This document shows, piece by piece, positions 45,501 through 56,853 of a stretch of DNA of 64,000 bases. Each line of letters opens with the position of its first letter. Position 1 is the first letter of the stretch. This DNA comes from Larix kaempferi (lineage: Eukaryota; Streptophyta; Pinopsida; Pinales; Pinaceae), in assembly GCA_027924585.1 (NCBI GenBank), contig BSBM01000865.1, forward strand, positions 3,286,001 through 3,350,000. The letters are read 5' to 3'. A program made the position numbers and the translations under genes. The notes under the pieces are model-generated. The model saw only the letters and a list, made by a program, of their open reading frames with translations, made no database searches and was not told the DNA's origin.

Positions 45501-47427
45501 TAAGCCTATTATTGTTGGAGCTATTTGATCCATTCAACAAATTTAAATGCTTGGTTTTCTATTAGATGAGATGTAATATAATTACTCCTTTTACGACTTA
45601 TCCAATAGAATTATTATGGTGGAACCCTTCTTACCTTGTTGACTTTTATTATTTTTGAAACTACATTTACCTCCTTTCTCTTAAAAATAAATGGAAAAGG
45701 AATTACCTTTACCTCTTATAAAATCCCTCAAACTCTTCCCTTAATGGAAGAATTCTTAATATATTGTTATAAAGGGTGACAGTTACAATAGTTTTCTACC
45801 CAAAATGAAGTATAAATAGAGGTTCAGATGACATGAAAAGGATCCATTAGGTGAGAAGAGTTATGCTAAGAGAACCTATTTTAACACTGTAATTCATTTT
45901 CCACAACCCATACATTGTTTTTTAATAAGATTTGACATTTTCGTTGACGATATGGAATTCTTCAAAGACTTGGGATGCCTTTGGTAGTTATGCACATTTT
46001 GTTGACAACATGGACCCAAGGGTTGAACATTATTAAGGCCTTGGAGGACTTTGAGGAGTTGGTTGCACATTGAATTGGGTTTGGGTCCACTTGATATTGA
46101 ACATAGAAGAAGGAAAGAATTGAGGCACCTCCCACCTATAAGAAGAAGACCGAATCCTTGTGCAAAGGCATCATGAAGAAGTGACCAATAGGTGAACAAA
46201 GAATTTGGAGGTGCTATGTCTAGGCTTTTTCATAGTGAATGACCTGGGAACTGGAAAGATATGCCAATACTTAGGACAATATCAAATATGACAATATTTA
46301 GGGTCAGTCAATTGAATGAGTTGGTCCATTTTAATGTCATTTTAGTTTCTTCATATTGTTGGTTTTGTTACTAAAGCATACGACCTTGATCACTGCCCTA
46401 TATTGCATTGTTGACAAGGACATTTATACTTTTCCAATCTAATGTATTGTAACCACACTAATAACACTTAATTGTTATCTCAAGCATGATAACTAGTTGT
46501 AATATTTTATGAGAAATCGATCCTTTGAAGATCCATTTATTTGATTGGTAATTAACTATCACAAAGTCAATGGACCCCTTGGGGGAAGAACATAGTATAA
46601 AGCATTTTACAATTGACCATCTAGACATAGTTGGATAAGACTGAACCATCATAATCATGTAATCTCTAGTATGGGAAAACTTATATGGTTTTGGAAATAC
46701 TATATATTGTATAGGGTAGGTTTTATTGGTGATAAATGGACCTATTGTCGACAGGAGCACTAACGCGAAGACCTTGAGCATGGTGAGATGATTTGTTTCA
46801 AGGACTTGGAGCTTGCTGCGATGTCAAGATTGATGGAGTTTGGAGAGACGCCTTTCTTGGGAACGTGATGTGACGATGTACTTGGATGTTCACTTCTATG
46901 ATATGAATGGCGAAGCGGCCAACTTTGGTTGGAATTGACTTCTTATAGCTAGGGGGGTTTATTGGGATGAAATTTCCTTCTTGCTGTTTTGAAAGACAAG
47001 TATTTCAGTTGGTGAACCTACGAGTGGTTATTTAATGGTGAAACCCTTGTGTGCTTGAGATGAGCACTTGCATGTGTGAAGGATTTGATGGGTTGAAACC
47101 TAGCCGATCTTGTGATCATAATATTGTGGTCTCATTGGGCTCCTCTTTGTTTCAAGAATAATTTAATATTCTCTACTGAACAAGGCCAACCATGTGAAGG
47201 TGGAATCTCTTATGCCCCCCCCCCTCACATCACTCTCAATTCCCCATACCCAATGCATGTACTTGAAAAACAATTTATGTGCAAACATGCGGATTTCATC
47301 ATTAAAGAAACATTTACCATTCATTCAAAAAAAGGTAACATTCATTAAACCATTCATTCATTCAGTAGGCAAAAAATTATGCATGACATTATATGGTAAA
47401 AAATAAGTACACATAGTATTTCTTCAG
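42574..47427. other. Mostly unassigned stretch
   Basis: AT-rich, no gene supported. A 77-bp tandem duplication with TATTAACCCCA lies at 44981-45134. A possible promoter-like TATAAATAGAGG is at 45812-45823, but no LTR boundary could be linked to it. Short ORFs (for example 43983-43789 and 46199-45894 on the minus strand) match nothing recognised. A C-run at 47212-47223 is low complexity. Confidence 0.5.
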
Positions 47428-48588
47428 TCACTTCTTTTTAGGTTTTTTTCTCTTGACAAAATTAACAAGAAACTCATCTTCTGGAACTTGTTGTTCAGTT
47501 CTTGGGGCTTCATCAACTTGCCATGCTGTCTGCCTAGTAGAGTACTCGTGACGTGGATGTTGCGGCAAGGGGTCTGGATTTGCTGCAATAATGTGAAAAT
47601 GTTACATTGATATCTTCTGATATTATAATGACAAGTATTTCATTTAAAAAAAACATTACAAAGGTGTTTTTTCACCTGTTGTGGCCACATCATGTACTTC
47701 GTATTCATGTCTAGGCTCATCCTGTACAGTGTGACCCTCTACATGCTCTGTAGTTGAAACATGGAAAAGTACAATTAATATTCACCATCTGCAATGCAAT
47801 ATTTAAAATTGTAGCATATGAATAAATTAATTACCAGGATTCGAAGCATTATCTTCAAATTGGTTGTTCTCCATCCTCAACATTAAGTGGATTGTTGCTT
47901 TCCTGCTCAAAACAGAGTCAATAGTTTATGGAAAATATTTTTAACAAATATAATGCACAAGTAATAAATCTTCATTAAACTATATTGATTTTATATACCT
48001 GTGCGCAAGGTGGATCACCAAAAGACCGTGTTTTCCCAGACAAGCTTTGTCGATGTTCAACAACAGCTCCAAAGCTGTGCTGGAAGCCAAGATTCAAGTC
48101 TTCCTCAGTGGGTACTTCCTTGAATTGGTTGGCCTACATATTTGCATAACGTCATTGATTTACCTTTTGCAATGCAATAAAACGGAAATAATTTGCAATT
48201 TATTATTTGGATGTAATATTGATTTTGCGATACTTACAATTCATGCTGCCAAATTCGAATAATTACCAGGCCCAAGCTTGTGCTGACCTTTTTTTTCTTG
48301 TCTTTCCTTTGTGGCCTTTAATGTGTCTGAAAACCTACGAAAGTGTTGAAATACGTTAGATGTTTCAAATTTGATCTAAAAATTAATAATAATAAGGTTT
48401 AGAATTACATTGTGGAAACTATTGCTTATCTCCCTGTGCCCGGTGGTAGCTTTCCTTCTTTTCTCAGAGCCTTCTCCTTTCCATCTTCCACTAGGGATTT
48501 CCACTCTATTCCTGGAATCATCAGAGGGCGCTCACACCTAGGGTTCCTTTCTATATGAACCCTATATTGGTCGTGGACAATATTCATA
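47428..48588 (-). pseudogene. Six-exon pseudogene, resembles plant En/Spm-type transposon protein
   Basis: Minus-strand exons with GT-AG junctions: 48588-48409, 48334-48238, 48133-47999, 47902-47835, 47747-47676 and 47582-47428 (stop TGA). Joined, they read through ERNPRCERPLMIPGIEWKSL, KATKERQEKKGQHKLGPGNY, NQFKEVPTEEDLNLGF, HEYEVHDVATTANPDPLPQH and the Lys-rich end FVKRKKPKKK. Reading phase is kept at every junction except for a net 1-base slip in the 68-bp exon 4; in-frame TAA (near 48430) and TGA (near 48242) also occur. The pattern of exon text resembles C-terminal parts of plant Ptta/En/Spm (CACTA) transposon proteins, by recollection only. No terminal repeats were found. Upstream exons may lie beyond 48588. 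Confidence 0.55.
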
Positions 48589-50171
48589 TGTTGTTATAAT
48601 GTACCAACTTATATCAGCGATACAAAAACTCTTCTCTTCTCAAATTTAATTAAAACAATGATTAGGAAAGCTAGAATTACTGGGAATGGGCATGATCAGA
48701 GGCTATGGAAGGGTGGAAGGTTATGATGTGGTCTAATAACTCTGAAAAATGTACTAAGACCAATGATGTTTCAAAAGAAGCAAGCTTCAATTTACTCCGA
48801 CGCTCATGGGCTACTCAACATATACAGACTAGTATGAGTGAGATATTTAACTGGAGACTAAGGATGGGTGTTTATGAGATTACAAAGGTTAAATATAAAT
48901 TAATAACAATCATTCAATAGTAAAACAAAATTCCATAAAGTTTCAAATAGATCTGAGCAAGTCTCACATAAACACACATAAAATTGCCTTCCAGGACAAC
49001 TCAACTAATGCGAATTCAGGATTTCCAAACAGGTTTTAAAGGGTCACGAATTTATGAACTGAATCATGGGATGTGATGTTTGGAATATTATTGATCTCCA
49101 GGAACAATAATTACTTCATTTTGATACATCCTCATGCATTTATTACTTGCAAACTGGAAACTAGTCAAATTCTAGCTAAATATAGAGAGGGTGGAGAAAT
49201 ATGAGAATAAATCTGAGTTCTGCAATTTTATTCAATCTGAATGATATCGGAGGATTAATTTCACTGTTAATACGTAATATATGGGCCAGGAGGCTCCTCA
49301 AAAAATTACAAACCATTCTCTCCATTCCTACTGAACATTACAACACTAGAAATCAATGAATGGCTCTAAGATTCGAACCACAGACATGTAGAAGCTTTCT
49401 GAAATTCGACCAGAGCTTGGTTCAGATACATGACCTGCAAATAAGATCAATGATAATGGCTTAATTCCATCATCCTCTCACAGGAATCTGGGGCACATCA
49501 ACTAACCTTGACCAGGGGCACACCTCCCAAGTCTCTGAGGCAAAGATTGCTCTCATACAATTCTTCAAACTGACAAAAGATATGAATTTGGTGCGCACAG
49601 GGTTATTTATGGAGAGAGGGTGAATTTTGGAGCAAGTTAACCAACTAATGCGCCCTCCTTGAGTGGACGAGGAAGGCTAGCTTTCCTTGCTTTGCTTTGC
49701 TTTCCTTCTTTTCTGCTTTGTCTGCTTTTCCTTGCTTTTCCACTTTCTGCCTTTTCTTTTTTTTTGGCTTTTCTTGAATTTCCTGCTTTTCTGAGCTTTC
49801 CCGCTTTTTTATTTTTTTATTTTTCCTACTTTTTGCTTTGTGCTGCTTTTGCTGAGCTTTTGCCACCTTTCTGATTTTCTTAGCTTTGGCATCTTTTCTC
49901 TCTACTTCCTCCTCAAGCTATCTCAAGTCAACCTTATCTTCTTATGCACTCTAGTGGAGCCTTATCCTCTTTTATTCCACATAAAAACATTAAATGCATA
50001 AATTAAATAATTCATGTGCATAATTAAACTTAGGATATCATTTATTGCAAAGTCTAATTAATTAATTGCCTAGGAATTCCAAAATTAACCCCATGGTTAT
50101 GCAGCTGCCTCCTCAACCCAAGGGATTGGTTGGGTTAGGAACTTGTTCCAATGCTCATTGTTGTGGGGACA
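48589..50171 (-). repeat. Unassigned stretch and probable 3' LTR of element F
   Basis: The LTR of F should start near 50171 on the minus strand (TCATGTCCCCACAAC, compared with TGTAATGTCCCC in C) and extend leftward; its far end could not be found. 49660-49890 is a strand-asymmetric tract, almost pure pyrimidine on the plus strand with TTTGCTTTCC-like units. 48589-49200 holds nothing recognised. Confidence 0.4.
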
Positions 50172-50213
50172 TGAAAATCCTCCCCACCCAATATTGCTTG
50201 TCCTCAAGCAATT

Positions 50214-50654
50214 TCAAACTAGGATGCTGTAAGATGTGTTCTCCTTCCCAAGTAGCATCCTCACTAGGTAGTCTTCCCACTGTACCAAAAATTCTTTAAG
50301 GATTCTGCTCCTTAACTTGTTTTCTCTGACTTCCAAAATATTCTTAGGGATCAACACCAAATTCCCTTCCTCATCAAGGGGTGGCAAGTCTGGTGAAGCT
50401 TTGACTTGCTGCCTTACTGATTTCTTCAAACATGATACATGGAAAACATTGTGAATCTGGATTCCTGGAAGCAACTCTAGCTCATAAGCCACTTCAGCGA
50501 TCTTTCTCAAAACTTGGTAGGGGCCATAGAACCCTAGCTGCAACTTCTCAGCCCCTTTAGGCTTCAATGTTGACTTCCTATAGGGATGCAACCTCAAATA
50601 TACCAGATCCCCAACCTGGAAAGCTCGCTCAACTCTATGCTTGTCTGCTTGCAC
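50214..50654 (-). pseudogene. Element F integrase C-terminus and chromodomain
   Basis: GPY-type module (FYGPYQVLRKIAEVAYE, HNVFHVSCLKK) and the first part of a chromodomain (RSRILKEFLVQWEDY). After QWEDY the frame is lost; the text expected for the rest of the domain is out of frame. 50655-50997 is damaged sequence for the missing middle of integrase: the Glu-box region is visible on the minus strand at about 50900-50960 but carries a deletion. Confidence 0.8.
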
Positions 50655-50997
50655 CTTCTGTCGATTATGTGCTACCTACAAGTTGTCCTTGAGAGTCCTA
50701 AGGATGTCTTAACTCTCTTGGAGTTAATCCTTTGATTTCTGTGTCTTACATTCACCAAATATCAGATCAGTAAGAGTAACTGCATCATATCCAAAAAGAG
50801 CTTTAAAAGGAGTCATACCAATCGGAAGATGAAAAGTGGTGTTGTAACAAAATTATCCCAGGTGGAGCCAAGTGGTCCATGACTTTTGTTGACCAGAGAC
50901 ATAGTTTCTTAAGTACCCTTCCAGCCATTGGTTTACTTTCTCTGTTTGGCATCAGTCTGTGGATGGCATCTAGTGCTCATGTCCAAACTTGTCCCTA

Positions 50998-51430
50998 CTA
51001 GCTTGAACACTTCTTGCCAAAAATTGCTAGTAAACTTACTGTCCCTGTCACTGATGATGGACTTGGGATGCCATGAAGTTTGAAGACTTCTTTGATGAAA
51101 AGTTCAACCACTTGGCTAGAGGCAATATTAGTTATGACAACAAAGAAATGTGCATATTTAGTCAACCTATCAACCACAACAAAAATATTGTCTTTACCTT
51201 GGCTTTTGGGCAGCCCCGTGATGAAATCCATTGATATGCTCTCCCATTTTTGCTCAGGAATGGGGAGTGGTTGTAGGAGCCCTGCTCGATGAGTATGTTC
51301 TACTTTATTTTGCTGACATGCCACACATGATCTGACATATTCCATCACTTCTTTCTTCAACCCCTTCCATGTGAACCTTTCCCTCACTTTCCTGTAAGTC
51401 TTCACAAACCCCAGATGTCCTGACTCTAGT
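50998..51430 (-). pseudogene. Element F integrase N-terminal part
   Basis: Zinc module (SGHLGFVKTYRKVRERF, CVACQQNK), first catalytic Asp in SMDFITGLPKSQGKDN and VVVDRLTKYAHFF. The second Asp lies just after HGIPS, where a 1-base change shifts the frame and ends the homologous text. The ORF opens at 51480, but the first 15 or so residues come from foreign sequence past the junction with L. Confidence 0.85.
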
Positions 51431-51433
51431 GTT

Positions 51434-52398
51434 GTGAAGAAGGATAATGGGATCCATAGGGGTTTATTTTTAGGTGACAAATCCCTATTACATGTTCATG
51501 GATGTATTCAACAAGAGAAATTCATTGTTTCTATAAACTCTAATATTAAACATAATTTCATAAATGCTAAGGTGGCTAAAAGGTTGCATGTCCCCATAAA
51601 GAACATTAAAAGTACAAAGATTGAATGTTCAATTTTTTAAAGATTTGAAGATTAATATAAACACATATGTGTTACATTCATATTTTCATGCTATAGATAT
51701 GGACACTGTGGATATTGTTTTGACATATCCTTGGATGGACTTAGTGGGTAAAACTAATATTAATGTGCATTTAGAAGCTTTGGTATAAGAAAAATAAAAT
51801 TACATTGCATGAAATTTATCTTAATAAAGGGTTCAATGGGGCACATGAACCATTGGAAGTAAAATAGTTGAATTACCTACAAACACAATAGATGAAGAAT
51901 CTAAAGTTGGTTCACAAGAAGTGGCTAAAAAAGTACATGAAGAAAAGCCTCAAGAAGGGCATAAACAGAAAGAAGAAATTAAGGAGCTCCATGAATCAAA
52001 GGAACCACATGTTCTAGATTCAAAAACTGAATAACTAATCATTAAGGTTGTTGTATATTGTTCCCCACACCATACGACAAAACAACAATCATTAAGAAAA
52101 GGTCATGAGCATCAACAAATTTACTTTGTATAAACATGAAGCAAAAAGGAAATAAATATGGAGGCATGTGGAGAACTAACAACAATGCATGGATATATCA
52201 GAGTAGCATAATGACAACATGGAACCAAAGGAGAAGCCATAATCAAGCTCAAGGTGGCAAGGAAGTAGTTGGAACCCATCTATACATTTCACCAGGATTG
52301 ATGGAAGCCCATGCTTAGTACCAACTGGATACATTACTTAGTAGATCATATTGTATGGATTCCTACCACGTTTAGAGGATGAAACATGTGAAGAGGGA
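51434..52398 (+). pseudogene. Element L protease-linker remnant
   Basis: Plus-strand coding remnant. SIDSN-type protease text appears as VSINSNIKHNFINAKVAKRL (51510-51570, the active-site DSG reading NSN), then after a stop at 51638 and a frame change HAIDMDTVDIVLTYPWMDLV, a second protease loop. From 51900 a Glu/Lys-rich stretch (KPQEGHKQKEEIKELHESKE) and NNNAWIYQSSIMTTW follow with stops. It resembles the gag-pol of a retroelement whose RT and integrase are missing. The family is not certain. Confidence 0.6.
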
Positions 52399-52882
52399 TG
52401 TAATGTAATGTACCCAGGAGAATAATATGGGGCACCTAGGGACGTACCAAAGGGGATAATGCTATGTTTTGAGGCCATATTTATTAAATAAGGCTCTTGT
52501 AGTGTGAAAAAGAACAAGTTTAATAAGCCTTACTAGAAGGTCCTTCCTACTAGAATATTCCTTCTCTAGAAAGTATCTAGAAGGTTCCACCAACTAGAAA
52601 GTTCCTTCTATAGAAAGTAATTGGAAGGTTGGATAGAAACTATATAAAGAAGTGGAATCAATGGAATGCGATGTCTTGTGAAGTGTGTTGGATGTAATAG
52701 TTGTAGCAAACATAACTTGTGGAGCGATTACTTTCCTAAGGAATAGTTAATGATGTTACCCTACCTTAAGGGTTCTTTCTATATTCTTGTGTTTATTATC
52801 TTGTGATTTATTGTGTGAATCTATTATATTATTGAAATTTAATTTCTATATTCTATATTTATATATATTAAGGAACACAACA
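52399..52882 (+). repeat. LTR of element L with heat-shock-element cores
   Basis: Begins TGTAATGTAATG directly after TGAAGAGGGA (52389-52398, likely polypurine tract) and ends near AACACAACA at 52882. TATATAAA at 52641-52648. Three exact GAANNTTC cores at 52553-52560, 52580-52587 and 52597-52604 lie 37-88 bp upstream of the TATA box. No second LTR is seen and a target duplication could not be identified, so the right edge is approximate. Confidence 0.6.
52553..52648 (+). promoter_or_regulatory. Clustered GAANNTTC cores and TATA box in LTR of L
   Basis: GAATATTC, GAAGGTTC and GAAAGTTC, with extra GAA/TTC half-sites (for example TTC at 52562-52564, GAA at 52613-52615), then TATATAAA. Arrays of nGAAnnTTCn are binding sites for heat shock factors, and such sites drive heat-induced transcription of the copia element ONSEN in Arabidopsis. 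A role here is inferred. Confidence 0.5.
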
Positions 52883-52928
52883 TAAGAAAATGGTCAATCC
52901 ATCATGTATTTAGACTACTCAGTTAAAA

Positions 52929-54535
52929 AATGAGTAATGCAAGCAATTAGCATTCTCACTTTAAGAAATGGTTAAATCTTACCATCAAAATATGCATGGG
53001 CATATTAGCAAAATGATTTAAGATATCAACAATTCTCTCTCAATGCCAACCAAATTACTTAGTGTTAATTGACCTGAACGAGTCATAATAAGAGTAAATA
53101 GTTTGGTCTTTTTTCTTGCTGCATTGGCCCTTTGATTATTGATTTCCATGATATTATTGCTTCAAGTGAGGACCCCATCCAAGGTATTTAATCTATGGCA
53201 ATGATTGATTACCATGTTTCCCTTATGTCGCCTTCCCAATGTAATGACCATGGCTAAAACATCCTACAAACCCATGACTCTTTGTATCCTTTTCTCAATA
53301 TTGCTATTATAAACTTCTACTTGTCTTGTATTTATAATATTTTGGAGCACACGATATATAAACTAAACAAATTAGTAATATAGTTTGCAAATAATTAATT
53401 AAGTGACAAAATCATGGCATTCATTAACAAAACAAAGAAGAGATGCAATATCTTTTTTATAATCATATTATTCCACTGTATTCCATTTACTGTACAAAGA
53501 ATGAATCAATTGTTACATATATGCAATTCTAATGAGTAATGCAAGCAATTAGCATTCTCACTTTAAGAAATGGTTAAAATCTTACCATCAAAATATGCAT
53601 GGGCATATTAGCAAAATGATTTAAGATATCAACAATTCTCTCTCAATGCCAACCAAATTACTTAGTGTTAATTGACCTGAACGAGTCATAATACGAGTAA
53701 ATAGTTTGGTCTTTTTTCTTGCTGCATTGGCCCTTTGATTATTGATTTCCATGATATTATTGCTTCAAGTGAGGACCCCATCCAAGGTATTTAATCTATG
53801 GCAATGATTGATTACCATGTTTCCCTTATGTCGCCTTCCCAATGTAATGACCATGGCTAAAACATCCTACAAACCCATGACTCTTTGTATCCTTTTCTCA
53901 ATATTGCTATTATAAACTTCTACTTGTCTTGTATTTATAATATTTTGGAGCACACGATATATAAACTAAACAAATTAGTAATATAGTTTGCACATAATTA
54001 ATTAAGTGACAAAATCATGGCATTCATTAACAAAACAAAGAAGAGATGCAATATCTTTTTTATAATCATATTATTCCATTGTATTCCATTTACTGTACAA
54101 AGAATGAATCAATTGTTACATATATGCAATTATAATGAGTAATGCAAGAAATTAGCATTCTCACTTTAAGAAATGGTTAAAATCTTACCATCAAAATATG
54201 CATGGGCATATTAGCAAAATGATTTAAGATATCAACAATTCTCTCTCAATGCCAACCAAATTACTTAGTGTTAATTGACCTGAACGAGTCATAATACAAG
54301 TAAATAGTTTGGTCTTTTTTCTTGCTGCATTGGCCCTTTGATTATTGATTTCCATGATATTATTGCTTCAAGTGAGGACCCCATCCAAGGTATTTAATCT
54401 ATGGCAATGATTGATTACCATGTTTCCCTTATGTCGCCTTCCCAATGTAATGACCATGGCTAAAACATCCTACAAACCCATGACTCTTTGTATCCTTTTC
54501 TCAATATTGCTATTATAAACTTCTACTTGTCTTGT
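52929..54535. repeat. 602-bp tandem triplication spanning H's LTR edge
   Basis: Units 52929-53530, 53531-54133 and 54134-54535 (third shortened), nearly identical: only a handful of base changes seen between units 1 and 2. Each full unit is about 410 bp of flank followed by about 190 bp of the end of H's LTR (from TTTTGGAGCACAC). The third unit lacks the LTR start, apparently by deletion between short TGTA repeats, and runs on into the rest of the 3' LTR. Confidence 0.92.
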
Positions 54536-55126
54536 ACAAAGAATGAATCAATTGTTACATATATGCAATTCTAATTACTTAAATAGGCAATTCAAATTGG
54601 TCTCTAGTGCATGATAACCTAGATAGTATTAACTAGAGCTCAAGTTCCCTTTGTTAGCCATGCAATCTCTTAGAGGTGAGTTAACAACCTCATAACTAAC
54701 TTAAGTGGGCTTAGAAACCTAAAAGCATGGTGGAACTGCATGATTAACTCATGCATGTGAAGAATCTTGCTAAAACGACACAAGGAGGGTGATACTAGCT
54801 CAAAATAACAAAGAGAGGTGATGGGTGTGCTTGATCAGTGGAGTAAACTCCCTATATTCACTCCACAAACTTATCATGTAGTGTTGGACCCTAAATTTGG
54901 GGAAAGAAACCCTAAATGAAGGAATGCACCCTCAACTACTAGAAATATATGTTGAGTATCACTTCCATGATCTATAAATAACATATTACTCCTTTAGCTA
55001 GGGTGGAAGCTCTTTAGTGGCTCATATGGTCAAATTGAGTGAAATTTGGACCAGTGTAATCATGAGACCAATATCTAAGTCCCTAGGTGAGAGATTGATG
55101 CTAAGAGGGTAATTATGATCTAACAT
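54536..55126 (-). repeat. 3' LTR of element H (main part)
   Basis: Aligned with 57000-57575 (shared GTAATCATGAGACCA, TCCCTAGGTGAGAGATTGATG). Minus-strand start TGTTAGATCATAATTACC at 55126. The outer 190 bp of this LTR are present only in the triplicated units to its left. Confidence 0.88.
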
Positions 55127-55283
55127 CCCCCCATAACCCAAAATTGGTGAAACTAATGCAAACTAGAAATGGGTCATGTCAATTTGTAGCCATGTTAGGT
55201 ACCCATGTATAAAAAGATTCTCTTACTAAATGAGGAAAGAGGGAAAAATTCCACCCTCAAGAAGAGAATGTTGGTTGAGTAGA

Positions 55284-55709
55284 TTAAGTATCCTGCTCTG
55301 AAGGTGCCTTCAATCCCAAGGAAGCTTGAAATTGTGTGAACTGCTTCTCGGTAAAGGACTTTGTGAATATGTCTACAATATTTTGTAAGCCCCTTCTTTT
55401 CTTGGAAGGAATGCGATCCCATTCATGAGATACAAACACTTCGAAGTGCTTGAATACTAGTTCTTGACCACTCCAAAATTCAAATGGAGGAACAACTTTG
55501 AAGCCTTTATGAGGAACTCCGTGAAATGTTGGAGCAAAAGATGTAGAAACTGAGGTAATCAAAGAGACATTTTTGGGATTTTCATCAATAAGAACTTGAC
55601 TTGTGACAAGTTCCCCCTCAATTGAGTGATAGATTTGAACCGATGTATTATCTCTAAGATATTGATCTATAAAAAATTCTCCAATATAAAACATAAATAT
55701 ATTGATCAC
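55284..55709 (-). pseudogene. Element H integrase/pol C-terminus fusion
   Basis: One open frame of 141 residues fuses two distant pol parts: residues about 50-105 resemble the copia integrase C-terminal region (PFEFWSGQELVFKHFEVFVS and then KKRRGLQ), followed directly by the copia pol end NIVDIFTKSFTEKQFTQFQA. RT and most RNase H, normally more than 1.5 kb, are missing, yet the joined frame is open. Most easily explained by an in-frame deletion. Confidence 0.75.
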
Positions 55710-55982
55710 CTCTTCATTTGGATCTATAAAATATTATTTCTCAGTTGAATGGATGATATGAACCGGTGCATCTCCCAAAATGGTAGGATTTGTGCATGGC
55801 TTAATGGAAGAAAAAATGTCATCGTATGGGGGCCATGTGTTTGGAAGCTTCACAGTCTAGGATCCACGAGGATGGCGTTGAATTAGAAATTGCTACAAGT
55901 GCATGACATCTGTCATTTTGTGGTTTGTTAGATACCTTGTTGCGATTATCCTCTTTTGCTTCTTCATGAACCTATTGTATAT

Positions 55983-56700
55983 GCAATCATATTCTCTATG
56001 TGGTCCCTTCCTGCAATATGCACATAATTTATTCTCCTTCTTTGTCTTTCCATATTCGAAGTCTTAATTTTTCTGTGCAACTCTTGGATTATGCTCCTTC
56101 TTTCCTTTAAATCATTGTTTGTACTCGCTCTTCTTCTTGTTTCCCTAGTTGGAAACAAGGGCATGTGCCTTTGAGGACTTAGGTAAGTCCATTTGATTGA
56201 GCTTATATTTCTCTTGGAGAAGTGAGGCTACAAATTTTTCCAATTTAGGCATCTTCCATGAGGCACCAAGTGTCAATATTGTTGAATGGAAAGAGAAAAC
56301 AAAAACAAAATAGTTTGGTCCCAATTTTGATAGAATTAAAATCACTAACAAATCATTGCCTTTCTTTATTTTTACATATTGAGAATAAGTAGTATATACA
56401 TGAATTTTGTGAATACTTCTTTGACTAATTCCAAGTTACTAGGGCTAGGATTGAGGAGCCCAATCTCAAATTGGTGGCCTCTCATCTCATGTTGCTTCCC
56501 GAAAAGATAGACAACTTGGTCCATATTCCATTTGGAGATTTTGTTGCTTCAATGTGATACAAGAGATTCAAAGATACTGAATAACACAGTAATCCAAAGG
56601 ATTCATCCATTCTATTCAGATACTTTGAATTCTCTATAGATGAATAAGGCTCTACTTCCATTCCCATAGTGATCCTGTGTAGTCCCTTCATTCGTAATAG
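55983..56700 (-). pseudogene. Element H gag
   Basis: Broken copia gag: 56691-56482 (LLCYSVSLNLLYHIEATKSP and GIWTKL, the UBN2-like block), 56351-56145 (GASWKMPKLEKFVASLLQEK) and a CCHC zinc knuckle C-AY-C-RKGP-H-REYD-C at 56024-55983 that binds element RNA. Several frame changes separate the parts. 55737-55960 lacks recognisable text. Confidence 0.82.
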
Positions 56701-56841
56701 AATTTCAATTCTTAATTTCCATGAAAAGTAATTGGAGGGGGTAAGGATTTGCTGGGTAGAAAGCTCTATTTGAACCGATGCATTCCTGAAAGTGTCTTCA
56801 ACCTACAAATCCTGTATACGGACTTCTTTAGAATCCCTGCA

Positions 56842-56853
56842 GCTTTGATACCA
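56842..56853 (-). promoter_or_regulatory. Primer binding site of element H
   Basis: Minus-strand TGGTATCAAAGC, one change from the initiator Met consensus TGGTATCAGAGC, adjoining the 5' LTR. Confidence 0.85.

Larger units (their letters stand above)
50172..51430 (-). mobile_element. Element F: chromovirus 3' fragment
   Basis: Minus-strand integrase through the polypurine tract of a chromovirus related to A and C. The purine tract before the LTR is the reverse complement of 50175-50189 (CCTCCCCACCCAATA region). Homology ends near 51430 inside the integrase zinc module, where plus-strand element L begins; RT, protease and gag are absent. Confidence 0.8.

Noticed and set aside
45812-45823. TATAAATAGAGG as a gene or LTR promoter
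   Set aside because: No downstream coding region, primer site or paired LTR could be found, so it is only noted within the unassigned stretch.
49645-49866. Lys-rich 73-codon minus-strand ORF
   Set aside because: Product of a purine-only tract, no protein similarity recognised.
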